This document shows, piece by piece, positions 15,830 to 24,514 of a stretch of DNA of 64,000 nucleotides (the stretch's first letter is position 1; each line of letters starts with the position of its first letter). The DNA is from Parvibaculum sp039680535 (lineage in GTDB: Bacteria; Pseudomonadota; Alphaproteobacteria; Parvibaculales; Parvibaculaceae). Both the position numbers and the translations under genes were made by a program. The notes under the pieces were generated by a model. The model was not told where the DNA came from. It did not search any database and saw only the letters and a list, made by a program, of their open reading frames with translations. The stretch lies in assembly GCF_039680535.1 (NCBI RefSeq), contig NZ_JBDKSS010000022.1, positions 1-64,000 of the forward strand. Reading direction: 5' to 3'.

Positions 15830-18800
15830 ATGTCTCGCATGGCCGACTCGCTCCCCCGCTTCATTCATCTGCGCCTCCATTCCGCTTTCTCGCTTCTCGA
15901 AGGCGCGATCCGGGTCAAGGACATCGTCAAGCTCTGCAAGGCGGATGACATGCCCGCCGTCGCGCTGACGGACACGACCAATCTCTTCGGCGCGCTCGAA
16001 TTTTCGGAGACCATGGCCGGGGCGGGCATCCAGCCCATTATCGGCTGTACGCTTCCGATCATGCTGGACGAAGGCGACGAGCCGGGGCGCGGGCCTCGGC
16101 GCGAGGTCGCGGGGGTGCTGGCGTTCCTCGTCAAGGACGAGACCGGCTATCTCAACCTGATGAAGCTTTCGAGCCGCGCCTTTCTCGGGCCGGACACAGG
16201 CGAGGCGCCGCATGTCACGCTCGACCTCGTCGAGGCTCATGGCGAGGGATTGATCTGCCTGACCGGCGGGCCGGGGGGCGTTATCAATCACCTGCTGGCT
16301 GCCGGTCAGCGGCCCGCCGCCGAGGAGCTTCTGCTGCGGCTGAAGGCGACCTTTGGCGATCGCCTATATGTCGAGCTTCAGCGTCACGACCTTGCCATTG
16401 AGCGCCAGACGGAGCCGGCGCTGATCGACCTCGCCTATGAGCACCAACTGCCGCTAGTTGCGACGAACGAGCCTTACTTCGCCAAGGAAGAAGAATACGA
16501 GGCGCATGACGCGATGATCTGCATTGCGGAAGGCGCCTATGTCGTGCAGGGCGACAGGCGGCGGCTGACGCCCGAACATCGCTTCAAGTCGCAAAACGAG
16601 ATGGTCGCGCTGTTCGACGATTTGCCGGAAGCCATCGAGAACACGATCGAGATCGCACGGCGCTGTTCCTATCGTCCGCGTACCCGCAAACCCATCCTGC
16701 CGAAATTCAGCCTCGACATCGCGGAAGCGGACGAGCTTCGCCGTCAGGCGGAGGAGGGGCTTACCGCGCGGCTCGCACAGGTCGAAGCCGTCACCTCCGA
16801 AGAGGATTATCGCGCGCGCCTGCGCTTCGAGCTCGACGTCATCATCAAGATGGACTTTCCGGGCTACTTCCTCATCGTTTCCGACTTCATCAAATGGGCG
16901 AAGGCGCATGGCATTCCGGTGGGGCCGGGCCGTGGTTCGGGCGCGGGCTCGGTGGTCGCCTGGGCGCTTACCATTACCGACCTCGATCCGCTTCGTTTCG
17001 GGCTGCTCTTCGAGCGCTTCCTCAATCCCGAACGCGTTTCGATGCCTGACTTCGATATCGACTTCTGTCAGGACCGGCGCGACGAGGTGATCCGGTACGT
17101 GCAGGATCGCTACGGCTACGATCAGGTCGCGCAGATCATCACCTTCGGAAAGCTGCAGGCGCGGGCCGTGCTGCGCGACGTGGGCCGCGTGCTGCAATTG
17201 CCTTACGGGCAGGTGGATCGGCTCTGCAAGCTGGTGCCGAACAATCCCGCCAATCCGGTAACGCTCGCCGAAGCCATTCAGGGCGAACCGCGTTTGCAGG
17301 AGGCGCGCGACTCCGAAGAGGCCGTGGCGAAGCTCCTCGAAATCGGGCAGCGTCTCGAAGGACTCTACCGCCACGCATCGACCCATGCGGCTGGCGTCGT
17401 GATCGGCGACCGCCCGCTTGACGAGCTGGTGCCGCTCTACCGCGATCCGCGTTCCGACATGCCGGTGACGCAGTTCAACATGAAGTGGGTCGAGCCTGCC
17501 GGTCTCGTGAAGTTCGACTTTCTCGGCCTCAAGACGCTCACCGTGCTCGATCAGGCGGTGAAGCTCATCGCGCGGCGCGGCATCGAGGTCGATCTGCTGC
17601 ACCTGCCGCTCGGTGACGAGAAGACCTATGCCATGCTCGGTCGCGGCGAAACGGTCGGCGTGTTCCAGCTTGAAAGTTCGGGCATGCGCGACGTGCTCCG
17701 CAAGCTCAATGCGGACCGTTTCGAGGATATCATCGCTCTCGTGGCGCTTTATCGCCCCGGCCCGATGGACAACATCCCGAAATACATCAATTGCAAGCAG
17801 GGCCGCGAAAAGCCGGACTATCTGCATCCTCTGCTCGAACCGGTCCTGAAGGAGACGAACGGCGTCATCATCTACCAGGAGCAGGTGATGCAGATCGCGC
17901 AGATCCTCTCCGGCTATTCGCTCGGTGAAGCCGACCTTCTGCGCCGCGCCATGGGCAAGAAGATCAAGGCGGAAATGGAGGCGCAGAAAGAGCGCTTCGT
18001 CACCGGCGCCGTCGCGAAGAATATCGACAAGGGGCAAGCCTCGACGATCTTCGAACTCGTCGACAAGTTCGCGGGCTACGGCTTCAACAAGTCGCATGCC
18101 GCCGCCTATGCGCTCGTCGCCTATCAGACGGCATGGCTGAAGGCGAACCATCCGGTCGAGTTTCTCGCGGCGTCCATGAGCCTCGATCTCGGCAATACCG
18201 ACAAGCTCAACATCTTCAAGCAGGATGCGCAGCGCCTCGGCATCAGGATCAGGCCGCCGAGCGTCAACGAGTCCGAAGCCGTCTTTGCGGTGAAGGACGG
18301 TGAGGTGCTCTATGCGCTGTCGGCGATCAAGAATGTCGGCCGGCAGGCGATGGAGCATCTGGTCGAAGTGCGCGAGGCGGGCGGGCCCTTCCGCGATCTT
18401 TTCGATTTCGCGCGGCGCATCAATCCGCGCTTCGTCAACAAGCGCGCCTTTGAAAACCTCGCCCGTGCGGGCGCCTTCGATTGCCTCAATCCGCACCGCG
18501 CGCAGGTGCTGGCCTCGGTCGATCTGGTGCTCGGCACGGCGAATGCCTCGGTGCAGGAGCGCGAGTCGAACCAGGTGAGCCTTTTCGGCGAAGCGACCGG
18601 CGCCAAGGTCGCCAACCCCGCGCTGCCGAATGTCGAGCCATGGACGGCGATCGAGCGCCTCAACGAGGAGTTCAACGCCATCGGCTTCTATCTCTCCGGC
18701 CACCCGCTCGACGACTATCAGACGGCGTTGCGCCGGGCGAATGTCGTCACCTGGGCGGAGGTCGGCCCGCGCGGTAATCAGGCGGAAATGGTCGCGGGCA

Positions 18801-19255
18801 CCGTGACGGCCAAGCAGGAGCGTAAGTCGAAGAAGGGGAACCCCTTCGCTTTCCTCAGCCTTTCGGACCCGAGCGGCCAGTTCGAGATCGTCGTCTTCTC
18901 GGAAGTGCTCAACCGCTCGCGGGAATTGATGGAGGCCGGCAAGTCGATCGTCGTCTCGGTCGAGATCGACCGCACAGGCGACGAGGTGAAGCTCCGCGCT
19001 CAGTCCGTCCGCTCCGTGGACGAGGTGGTGGCGAATGCGGCCGCCGGCATGAAGATATTCCTCGAAACGCCGGAGCCGCTTGCCGTCCTCAAGTCGCGGC
19101 TCGGCGAAAAGGGCCGGGGCCTCGTCTCGCTGGTGCTGATGGGCGAGGGCGGCCGCGAGGTCGAATTGAAGCTCCCCGGCGGCTACCGGGTGACCCCGCA
19201 GATCCGCGGCGCGATCAAATCCGTGCCAGGCGTCGTCGAGGTTCAGGAGATTTAG
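15830..19255 (+). CDS. dnaE: DNA polymerase III subunit alpha (replicative)
   Basis: The 1141-residue catalytic subunit of the chromosomal replicase begins with a PHP domain (FIHLRLHSAFSLLEGA, residues 10-25). It continues with the polymerase palm, whose metal-binding aspartates are in MPDFDIDF (Asp407, Asp409). The helix-hairpin-helix region comes next. The beta-clamp motif QVSLFG is at residue 915, and an OB fold (about 970-1060) precedes the C-terminal tail. Length and full PHP mark it as replicative DnaE1 and not the error-prone DnaE2. Although SOS boxes lie upstream of the small gene before it, no imuA or imuB is present. The RBS GGGGCGG precedes the ATG. Confidence 0.96.
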   Translation: MSRMADSLPRFIHLRLHSAFSLLEGAIRVKDIVKLCKADDMPAVALTDTTNLFGALEFSETMAGAGIQPIIGCTLPIMLDEGDEPGRGPRREVAGVLAFLVKDETGYLNLMKLSSRAFLGPDTGEAPHVTLDLVEAHGEGLICLTGGPGGVINHLLAAGQRPAAEELLLRLKATFGDRLYVELQRHDLAIERQTEPALIDLAYEHQLPLVATNEPYFAKEEEYEAHDAMICIAEGAYVVQGDRRRLTPEHRFKSQNEMVALFDDLPEAIENTIEIARRCSYRPRTRKPILPKFSLDIAEADELRRQAEEGLTARLAQVEAVTSEEDYRARLRFELDVIIKMDFPGYFLIVSDFIKWAKAHGIPVGPGRGSGAGSVVAWALTITDLDPLRFGLLFERFLNPERVSMPDFDIDFCQDRRDEVIRYVQDRYGYDQVAQIITFGKLQARAVLRDVGRVLQLPYGQVDRLCKLVPNNPANPVTLAEAIQGEPRLQEARDSEEAVAKLLEIGQRLEGLYRHASTHAAGVVIGDRPLDELVPLYRDPRSDMPVTQFNMKWVEPAGLVKFDFLGLKTLTVLDQAVKLIARRGIEVDLLHLPLGDEKTYAMLGRGETVGVFQLESSGMRDVLRKLNADRFEDIIALVALYRPGPMDNIPKYINCKQGREKPDYLHPLLEPVLKETNGVIIYQEQVMQIAQILSGYSLGEADLLRRAMGKKIKAEMEAQKERFVTGAVAKNIDKGQASTIFELVDKFAGYGFNKSHAAAYALVAYQTAWLKANHPVEFLAASMSLDLGNTDKLNIFKQDAQRLGIRIRPPSVNESEAVFAVKDGEVLYALSAIKNVGRQAMEHLVEVREAGGPFRDLFDFARRINPRFVNKRAFENLARAGAFDCLNPHRAQVLASVDLVLGTANASVQERESNQVSLFGEATGAKVANPALPNVEPWTAIERLNEEFNAIGFYLSGHPLDDYQTALRRANVVTWAEVGPRGNQAEMVAGTVTAKQERKSKKGNPFAFLSLSDPSGQFEIVVFSEVLNRSRELMEAGKSIVVSVEIDRTGDEVKLRAQSVRSVDEVVANAAAGMKIFLETPEPLAVLKSRLGEKGRGLVSLVLMGEGGREVELKLPGGYRVTPQIRGAIKSVPGVVEVQEI

Positions 19256-19307
19256 GCTGGAAAGGGCGCTTTTTTGGCGCTGTTTTCTCTCTAAAACCCC
19301 ATGAGAC

Positions 19308-19336
19308 TTGCCTTTTTGACTTTTTCCTCCTATACC
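19308..19336 (+). promoter_or_regulatory. Probable rpsB promoter
   Basis: TTGCCT, 17 bases, then TATACC. The start point would be near 19343, leaving a 150-base leader before rpsB. That leader is G+C rich and may carry the S2 autoregulatory structure known upstream of rpsB in many bacteria, but I cannot define its fold by eye. Confidence 0.45.
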
Positions 19337-19494
19337 CGCGCCATTCCACACGCGGGGTTCGGCAATCCCACGCCTGTTGGCGCGTCCTTCAAGGGGCCGT
19401 CATAAAGGCAACATAGGGTTTGTCGGTCCGGTGCGGCCTTTAAAAGCCGTTCTTTCCCCCGCGGAGGTCCAACCGGAAAAGGAGTATGGGTGTC

Positions 19495-20262
19495 ATGGCA
19501 CTCCCCGATTTCTCTATGCGTTCTCTGCTGGAAGCCGGCGTTCATTTCGGCCACCAGACCCACCGCTGGAACCCGAAGATGGCCCCGTTCCTCTTCGGCG
19601 ACCGCAACAACATCCACATCATCGATCTGGCGCAGACCGTTCCGCTGCTCCACCAGGCGCTCGTCGCGGTTCGTGACGTCATTGCCGGCGGTGGCCGCGT
19701 TCTCTTTGTCGGCACGAAGCGTCAGGCCTCCGAGCCCGTCGCCGCTGCCGCGAAGCAGTGCGCCCAGTACTACATCAACCATCGTTGGCTCGGCGGCACG
19801 CTGACCAACTGGAAGACCATTTCGAACTCGATCCGCCGTCTCCGTCAGCTCGACGAGATGCTCGCGGGCGAGGCGCGCGGTCTGACGAAGAAGGAAGTCC
19901 TGAACCTGAGCCGCGAGCGCGACAAGCTCGAGCGCGCCATCGGCGGCATCAAGGACATGGGCGGTCTGCCGGACATCATCTTCGTGATCGACACCAACAA
20001 GGAAACGATCGCGATCGAGGAAGCCCGCAAGCTCGGCATTCCGGTCGTCGCCATCCTCGACTCGAACTCGAACCCGGACGGCATCGCCTATCCGATTCCG
20101 GGCAATGACGACGCCGCCCGCGCGATTGCCATGTATTGCGATCTCGTCTCGCGCGCCGTCATCGATGGCATCTCGCAGAGCCACATCGCGTCCGGCGTCG
20201 ATGTGGGTGCGGAAGTCGAACCCACGGCCGATATCCCGGCCGACGAGGCTGTGGCGGGCTGA
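19495..20262 (+). CDS. rpsB: 30S ribosomal protein S2
   Basis: The 255-residue small-subunit protein opens MALPDFSMRSLLEAGVHFGH, the S2 hallmark, and includes NNIHIIDLAQT, LGGTLTNWKTI and DTNKETIAIEEA. GGAG at 19481-19484 is correctly spaced for the ATG at 19495 but only one base from the ATG at 19486, so the later start is used. It heads the rpsB-tsf unit; a strong hairpin separates the two genes. Confidence 0.97.
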   Translation: MALPDFSMRSLLEAGVHFGHQTHRWNPKMAPFLFGDRNNIHIIDLAQTVPLLHQALVAVRDVIAGGGRVLFVGTKRQASEPVAAAAKQCAQYYINHRWLGGTLTNWKTISNSIRRLRQLDEMLAGEARGLTKKEVLNLSRERDKLERAIGGIKDMGGLPDIIFVIDTNKETIAIEEARKLGIPVVAILDSNSNPDGIAYPIPGNDDAARAIAMYCDLVSRAVIDGISQSHIASGVDVGAEVEPTADIPADEAVAG

Positions 20263-20288
20263 TTGCCAGCTACCGCCTGGAGAAAATT

Positions 20289-20329
20289 GCCCCGGCAGCC
20301 CAATGGCTTGCCGGGGCCTGCTCATTTTT
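20289..20329 (+). terminator. rpsB-tsf intergenic attenuator-like hairpin
   Basis: GCCCCGGCA (20289-20297) pairs with TGCCGGGGC (20309-20317), and an inner GCC/GGC stem caps it. Five T residues follow seven bases after the stem. The imperfect T tract suits partial termination, which would set the high S2 to EF-Ts ratio, as reported for this operon in other bacteria. Confidence 0.6.
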
Positions 20330-20348
20330 AGCTTGAGAGGATATGGCA

Positions 20349-21275
20349 ATGGCTGAAGTCACCGCCGGCATGGTCAAGGAACTCCGCGAAAAGACCGGCG
20401 CGGGCATGATGGATTGCAAGTCGGCCCTGAACGAGACGAAGGGCGACATGGAAGCGGCCATCGACTGGCTGCGCACGAAGGGCCTTGCCAAGGCCGCGAA
20501 GAAGTCCGGCCGCGTCGCGGCTGAAGGCCTGGTCGGCGTCGTCGCCGAGGGTACGCGCGGCGCGCTGGTCGAGGTGAACTCCGAGACCGACTTCGTCGCC
20601 CGCAACGAACAGTTCCAGAAGATGGTGACGGAGATCGCCAAGGTGGCGCTCGCCGCCGAGGGCGATCTCGACAAGCTGCTCGCCTCGACCTATCCGGGCG
20701 CCGGCAAGTCGGTGCAGGACTATGTCACCGAGCAGGTCGGCACGATCGGCGAGAACATGAATGTCCGCCGCGCGGCCTCCATCGTCGTGTCGGATGGCGT
20801 CGTCGCCGCCTATACGCATAACCAGGTCGTTCCGGGCCTCGGCAAGATCGGCGTTCTCGTCGGTCTCGAGTCGACGGGCGACAAGGCGAAGCTCGCCGAG
20901 CTCGGCAAGCAGATTGCCATGCACATTGCGGCCACCGGCCCGCTGGCCACGCGCCGCGAAGATCTGGACCCCTCCGTCGTCGAGCGTGAGCGCGCCGTGC
21001 TCATCGCCGAGGCGAAGGAATCGGGCCGTCCCGAGAACATTATCGAGAAGATGGTCGAAGGCCGTATCCGCAAGTTCTACGAGGAGGTCGTTCTCCTGTC
21101 GCAGGCCTTCGTGATCGATCCGGACAACACGGTCGAAAAGGCCGTCAAGAACGCGGAAGCCGGCGTCGGCGCCCCGATCAACGTCATCGGCTTCGTCCGC
21201 TTCGCCCTTGGCGAAGGCATCGAGAAGACCGAGACGGACTTCGCCGCTGAAGTGGCCGCTGCCGCCCGCGGCTAA
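20349..21275 (+). CDS. tsf: Translation elongation factor Ts
   Basis: The 308-residue nucleotide-exchange factor for EF-Tu has an N-terminal UBA-like region and the signature VKELREKTGAGMMDCKSAL, and the exchange core includes EVNSETDFVARN. GAGAGG at 20335-20340 sits about eight bases from the ATG at 20349 but two bases from the ATG at 20343, so the second ATG is chosen. It is followed by a strong hairpin and then pyrH, the usual order. Confidence 0.97.
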   Translation: MAEVTAGMVKELREKTGAGMMDCKSALNETKGDMEAAIDWLRTKGLAKAAKKSGRVAAEGLVGVVAEGTRGALVEVNSETDFVARNEQFQKMVTEIAKVALAAEGDLDKLLASTYPGAGKSVQDYVTEQVGTIGENMNVRRAASIVVSDGVVAAYTHNQVVPGLGKIGVLVGLESTGDKAKLAELGKQIAMHIAATGPLATRREDLDPSVVERERAVLIAEAKESGRPENIIEKMVEGRIRKFYEEVVLLSQAFVIDPDNTVEKAVKNAEAGVGAPINVIGFVRFALGEGIEKTETDFAAEVAAAARG

Positions 21276-21294
21276 GCCTTTCGCGCTGCAATCA

Positions 21295-21328
21295 AACGCC
21301 CCCTTCGCCAACCGGCGTTGGGGGCGTT
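21295..21328 (+). terminator. Hairpin after tsf
   Basis: A 9-bp stem AACGCCCCC/GGGGGCGTT encloses an inner CGCC/GGCG stem with a four-base loop. Only scattered T residues follow, so termination may be partial, with pyrH 104 bases downstream. Confidence 0.6.
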
Positions 21329-21431
21329 ATTGTGACTGCCACAGGGAAGGGATTCGGCCGTTCGGCCGCCTTGCGATCCCGCCCGCACTCGCTGCCCGCC
21401 GAACCTGCCCGCCGAACCTGAAAGAGCAAGC

Positions 21432-22157
21432 ATGACAAAAAAGCCCCTCTATAAACGCGTCCTGCTGAAGGTCTCCGGCGAAGCCCTGATGGGCGATCAG
21501 CAATACGGCATCAATGTCGAGACGGTCGACCGCATCGCGCAGGAGATCAAGCAGGCGACCGATATCGGCGTCGAGGTCTGCCTCGTCATCGGCGGCGGCA
21601 ACATCTTCCGCGGCCTCTCCGGCGCGGCCAAGGGCATGGAAAGGGCGAGCGCCGATTATATGGGCATGCTCGCCACGGTGATGAACGCGCTGGCGATGCA
21701 GAACGCGCTGGAACGCTTCGGCGTGCCGACGCGGGTGCTCTCCGCCATTCCCATGATGACCATCTGCGAGCCCTATGTGCGCCGCCGCGCGGTCAGGCAC
21801 ATGGAAAAGGGCCGGGTGGTGATCTTCGCCGCCGGCACGGGCAATCCCTTCTTCACCACGGACACGGCGGCAGCGCTGCGCGCGACCGAAATGGGATGCG
21901 ATGCGCTGCTCAAGGGAACGCAGGTCGATGGCGTTTATTCCGCCGATCCGCACAAGGTGAAAGATGCGGAGCGCTACGACCATCTCACTTACATGGATGT
22001 GCTCGCCAAGGATCTGAAGGTGATGGATACCTCCGCCATCGCGCTGGCGCGAGAGAACGGCATCCCGATCATCGTCTTCTCGATCCATAATGACGGCGGC
22101 TTCGTCAATGTTCTGACAGGCGAGGGCCGCTGCACTATCATCAGCGACGCCAGCTGA
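21432..22157 (+). CDS. pyrH: Uridylate (UMP) kinase
   Basis: The 241-residue hexameric bacterial UMP kinase makes UDP in pyrimidine nucleotide synthesis. LLKVSGEALMG is the P-loop-like opening, VIGGGNIFRG the phosphate-binding loop, and AGTGNPFFTTDTAAALRA the uridine/ATP region. Length and motifs are standard for the amino-acid-kinase-fold enzyme. It lies between tsf and frr, the conserved bacterial order. Confidence 0.97.
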   Translation: MTKKPLYKRVLLKVSGEALMGDQQYGINVETVDRIAQEIKQATDIGVEVCLVIGGGNIFRGLSGAAKGMERASADYMGMLATVMNALAMQNALERFGVPTRVLSAIPMMTICEPYVRRRAVRHMEKGRVVIFAAGTGNPFFTTDTAAALRATEMGCDALLKGTQVDGVYSADPHKVKDAERYDHLTYMDVLAKDLKVMDTSAIALARENGIPIIVFSIHNDGGFVNVLTGEGRCTIISDAS

Positions 22158-22169
22158 GCCGGAGGCCTT

Positions 22170-22198
22170 TTGACAGGCGTTGCGGCCTTCAAATAGCG
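22170..22198 (+). promoter_or_regulatory. Weak candidate promoter before frr
   Basis: A perfect TTGACA (22170-22175) follows the pyrH stop, but the base groups 17-18 bases later (ATAGCG/TAGCGT) match the -10 poorly. A better -10, TAGAAT, lies at about 22202-22207 with TTGCGG upstream of it. Either could start frr transcription. Confidence 0.3.
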
Positions 22199-22282
22199 TC
22201 GTAGAATCAATATCTAAGCGTAACCAGCTCACTTGAACTCTGATGACTTGCCGGTCGCGCTCTATAGGACGGAAGGAAGAAA

Positions 22283-22849
22283 ATGGCTGACCAAAAGACC
22301 CTCGATATCGCTGATGTCGAGCGCCGCATGCGCGGCGCGCTCCAGGCGCTGAAGCAGGAATTCTCCGGGCTCCGCACGGGACGCGCGTCGGCCGGTCTTC
22401 TCGATCCGATCATGGTCGAGGCCTATGGCCAGACCATGCCGCTCAATCAGGTGGGAACCGTGGGTGTTCCCGAGCCGCGCATGATCACGGTGCAGGTGTG
22501 GGACAAGGGCATGGTCTCGGCTGTCGACAAGGCCATCCGCACCTCCGGTCTCGGCCTCAACCCCAATGTCGACGGCACGCTCATCCGTCTGCCGATCCCG
22601 GAGCTGAACCAGGAGCGCCGTACCGAGCTCACCAAGATCGCCGCGAAGTATACCGAGCAGGCCCGCGTGGCCATCCGTAACGTCCGCCGCGACGCCATGG
22701 ACGAGCTGAAGCGCCTCGAAAAAGATGGCCATATGAGCCAGGACGACCATAAGGTTGTTGCGGACAAGGTGCAGAAGCTCACCGACAAGGTGATCGGCGA
22801 GGTCGACGCCGCGCTGGCGCACAAGGAGGGCGAGATCATGCAGGTATGA
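22283..22849 (+). CDS. frr: Ribosome recycling factor
   Basis: The 188-residue two-domain protein splits post-termination ribosomes together with EF-G. Typical segments are ALQALKQEFSGLRTGRAS at the N terminus, VWDKGMVSAVDKAIRTSGLGLNP in the beta domain, and RNVRRDAMDELKRLEKDG in the long helix. It is complete and of normal length. A short GAGGC/GCCTC hairpin spans its stop codon. Confidence 0.97.
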   Translation: MADQKTLDIADVERRMRGALQALKQEFSGLRTGRASAGLLDPIMVEAYGQTMPLNQVGTVGVPEPRMITVQVWDKGMVSAVDKAIRTSGLGLNPNVDGTLIRLPIPELNQERRTELTKIAAKYTEQARVAIRNVRRDAMDELKRLEKDGHMSQDDHKVVADKVQKLTDKVIGEVDAALAHKEGEIMQV

Positions 22850-22917
22850 GGCGCGGCCTCGTGTCCTGCATAAGGATTTCCACCCAAGAGTTTGTTTTTT
22901 AACGGAATATTCCATCC

Positions 22918-23670
22918 ATGTTGACGCCCGGGACATCGGCGAGCAGCGAGCAGGCACTCGATGTTCCGCGGCACATTGCCATCATCATGGATGGCAATGG
23001 GCGCTGGGCGGCCAAGCGGTATCTGCCGCGCAAGATCGGCCATCAGCAGGGGGTCGAGGCGGTGCGGACCATCGTCCGGGCTGCCGGCGACATGGGCATC
23101 CGCTATCTGACGCTTTACGGCTTCAGCTCCGAGAACTGGAAGCGCCCTGCGGAAGAGGTCAGCGACCTGATGGGGCTCCTGCGTCTCTTTATTCGCAGGG
23201 ACTTGGCGGAGCTTCATCGCAACGGGGTTCAGGTTCGGATCATCGGCGATCGCGAGCACCTCGCGCCCGATATCGTGGCACTCATCGACGAAGCGGAGAC
23301 GCTGACCCGCGCCAATGATCGGCTGAAGCTCATGATTGCCTTTAACTATGGCGGTCAAAACGAGATAACGGCAGCCGTTCAGCGCATTGCGCGAGAGGTT
23401 AAGGCTGGTGCCCTCGACCCCGAGTCGATCACGCCCGAGACCGTGGCCGCACACCTCGATACGGCGGGCGTGCCCGATCCGGATCTCATCATCCGGACAA
23501 GCGGCGAGAAGCGGCTTTCGAACTTCCTGATCTGGCAAAGCGCCTATGCGGAGCTTGTGTTTACAGACGTTTACTGGCCGGACTTCACCCCGGATCGCCT
23601 GAAAGAGGCCATCGTCGAGTTCAATCTCCGCGACCGGCGGTTCGGCGGCGTCGAGTCTGCGAAGTCATGA
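22918..23670 (+). CDS. uppS: Isoprenyl transferase (undecaprenyl diphosphate synthase)
   Basis: The 250-residue cis-prenyltransferase makes the lipid carrier for peptidoglycan and O-antigen synthesis. HIAIIMDGNGRWA (residues 20-32) carries the catalytic aspartate, LYGFSSENWKRP follows, and RTSGEKRLSNFLIWQSAYAE near residue 195 binds diphosphate. No clear ribosome-binding site precedes the ATG; instead the palindrome GGAATATTCC sits at 22904-22913. cdsA follows after one base, so the two are co-translated. Confidence 0.95.
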   Translation: MLTPGTSASSEQALDVPRHIAIIMDGNGRWAAKRYLPRKIGHQQGVEAVRTIVRAAGDMGIRYLTLYGFSSENWKRPAEEVSDLMGLLRLFIRRDLAELHRNGVQVRIIGDREHLAPDIVALIDEAETLTRANDRLKLMIAFNYGGQNEITAAVQRIAREVKAGALDPESITPETVAAHLDTAGVPDPDLIIRTSGEKRLSNFLIWQSAYAELVFTDVYWPDFTPDRLKEAIVEFNLRDRRFGGVESAKS

Positions 23671-23671
23671 C

Positions 23672-24514
23672 ATGAGCCCGACCACGGAAGCGCCTGCGCC
23701 GAGCAGCAATCTCAGGACGCGAATACTCTCGGCCATCGTCCTCGCGCCGATTGCGCTCGGGCTGGCCTGGGCAGGCAGTTGGCCCTTTGCGGGCCTTATC
23801 GCTGCCGCGTCTGTTGCCATGGCGGTTGAACTTGCAGCGCTGCTTCCAGGGCATGGTCCTGCCGAGCGGCTTTTGCTCGGCGGCTTCGCGCTCGTGGCGG
23901 TCGCTGTGGCCGCAGCCGGATTGCCCGCCGTGGCGCTGATCGCCGGCGTCGCCGGGCTTTGCTTCTCGCTGGCCATTCGCATGTGGCGAGGCGAGCCTCT
24001 GTGGGTTCCGGTTTTCGCCTTTCCCTACCTCGTTCTGCCGCTGGTGGCGATCCTCTGGCTGAGGCTCGATCCTCTGCTCGGCCGGGCGGCCATCTTCTGG
24101 CTGCTGGGTGTCGTCTGGGCGACGGATACTTGCGCCTATTTCGCCGGGCGGACGATCGGTGGCCCGAGGATCGCCCCGAGCCTTTCACCCAAGAAGACCT
24201 GGGCGGGCCTTGTCGGTGGCATGCTGGGGGCCGGCGCAGTCGGCTTCGGCACGTCGCTCTGGCTCGGCATGGGATCGCCGGCCATGCTCGGCGGGATCAG
24301 CATGCTTCTGGCCGTTGTGGCCCAGGCTGGCGATTTCCTCGAATCCGGGCTCAAGCGGCATGCGGGCGTCAAGGATTCAGGTAAGCTGATCCCCGGTCAC
24401 GGAGGCATACTCGACCGCGTCGACGGCCTCGTTGCCGCCGCGCTGGGCGCCGGTCTTTTGGCGCTGTTTCACGGGGCGGCGAGCCCCGGCGCAGGAGTTT
24501 TGATTTGGCCCTGA
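23672..24514 (+). CDS. cdsA: Phosphatidate cytidylyltransferase
   Basis: The 280-residue polytopic inner-membrane enzyme makes CDP-diacylglycerol for phospholipid synthesis. The family signature appears in the C-terminal third as SPKKTWAGLVGG, then AQAGDFLESGLKRHAGVKDSGKLIPGHGGILDRVDG, which carries the metal-binding aspartates. About seven helices are seen. It begins one base after the uppS stop, and its last 10 bases overlap the TTG start of dxr. Confidence 0.95.
   Translation: MSPTTEAPAPSSNLRTRILSAIVLAPIALGLAWAGSWPFAGLIAAASVAMAVELAALLPGHGPAERLLLGGFALVAVAVAAAGLPAVALIAGVAGLCFSLAIRMWRGEPLWVPVFAFPYLVLPLVAILWLRLDPLLGRAAIFWLLGVVWATDTCAYFAGRTIGGPRIAPSLSPKKTWAGLVGGMLGAGAVGFGTSLWLGMGSPAMLGGISMLLAVVAQAGDFLESGLKRHAGVKDSGKLIPGHGGILDRVDGLVAAALGAGLLALFHGAASPGAGVLIWP

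Noticed and set aside
15830..19255. Error-prone DnaE2 of the imuA-imuB-dnaE2 SOS cassette
   Set aside because: The protein is 1141 residues with full PHP domain and clamp motif, and imuA/imuB are absent; it is the replicative DnaE despite the nearby SOS boxes.
16454..19351. 965-codon open frame antisense to dnaE, and similar long antisense frames (735-2348, 26746-28971, 47760-49337, 49380-51230, 62911-63963)
   Set aside because: They mirror codon structure of well-identified genes in high-GC DNA, have arginine- and histidine-rich composition, show no domain, and lack ribosome-binding sites.
22904..22913. Palindrome GGAATATTCC before uppS as an operator
   Set aside because: A ten-base palindrome alone within an operon is weak evidence and no regulator is linked to it.
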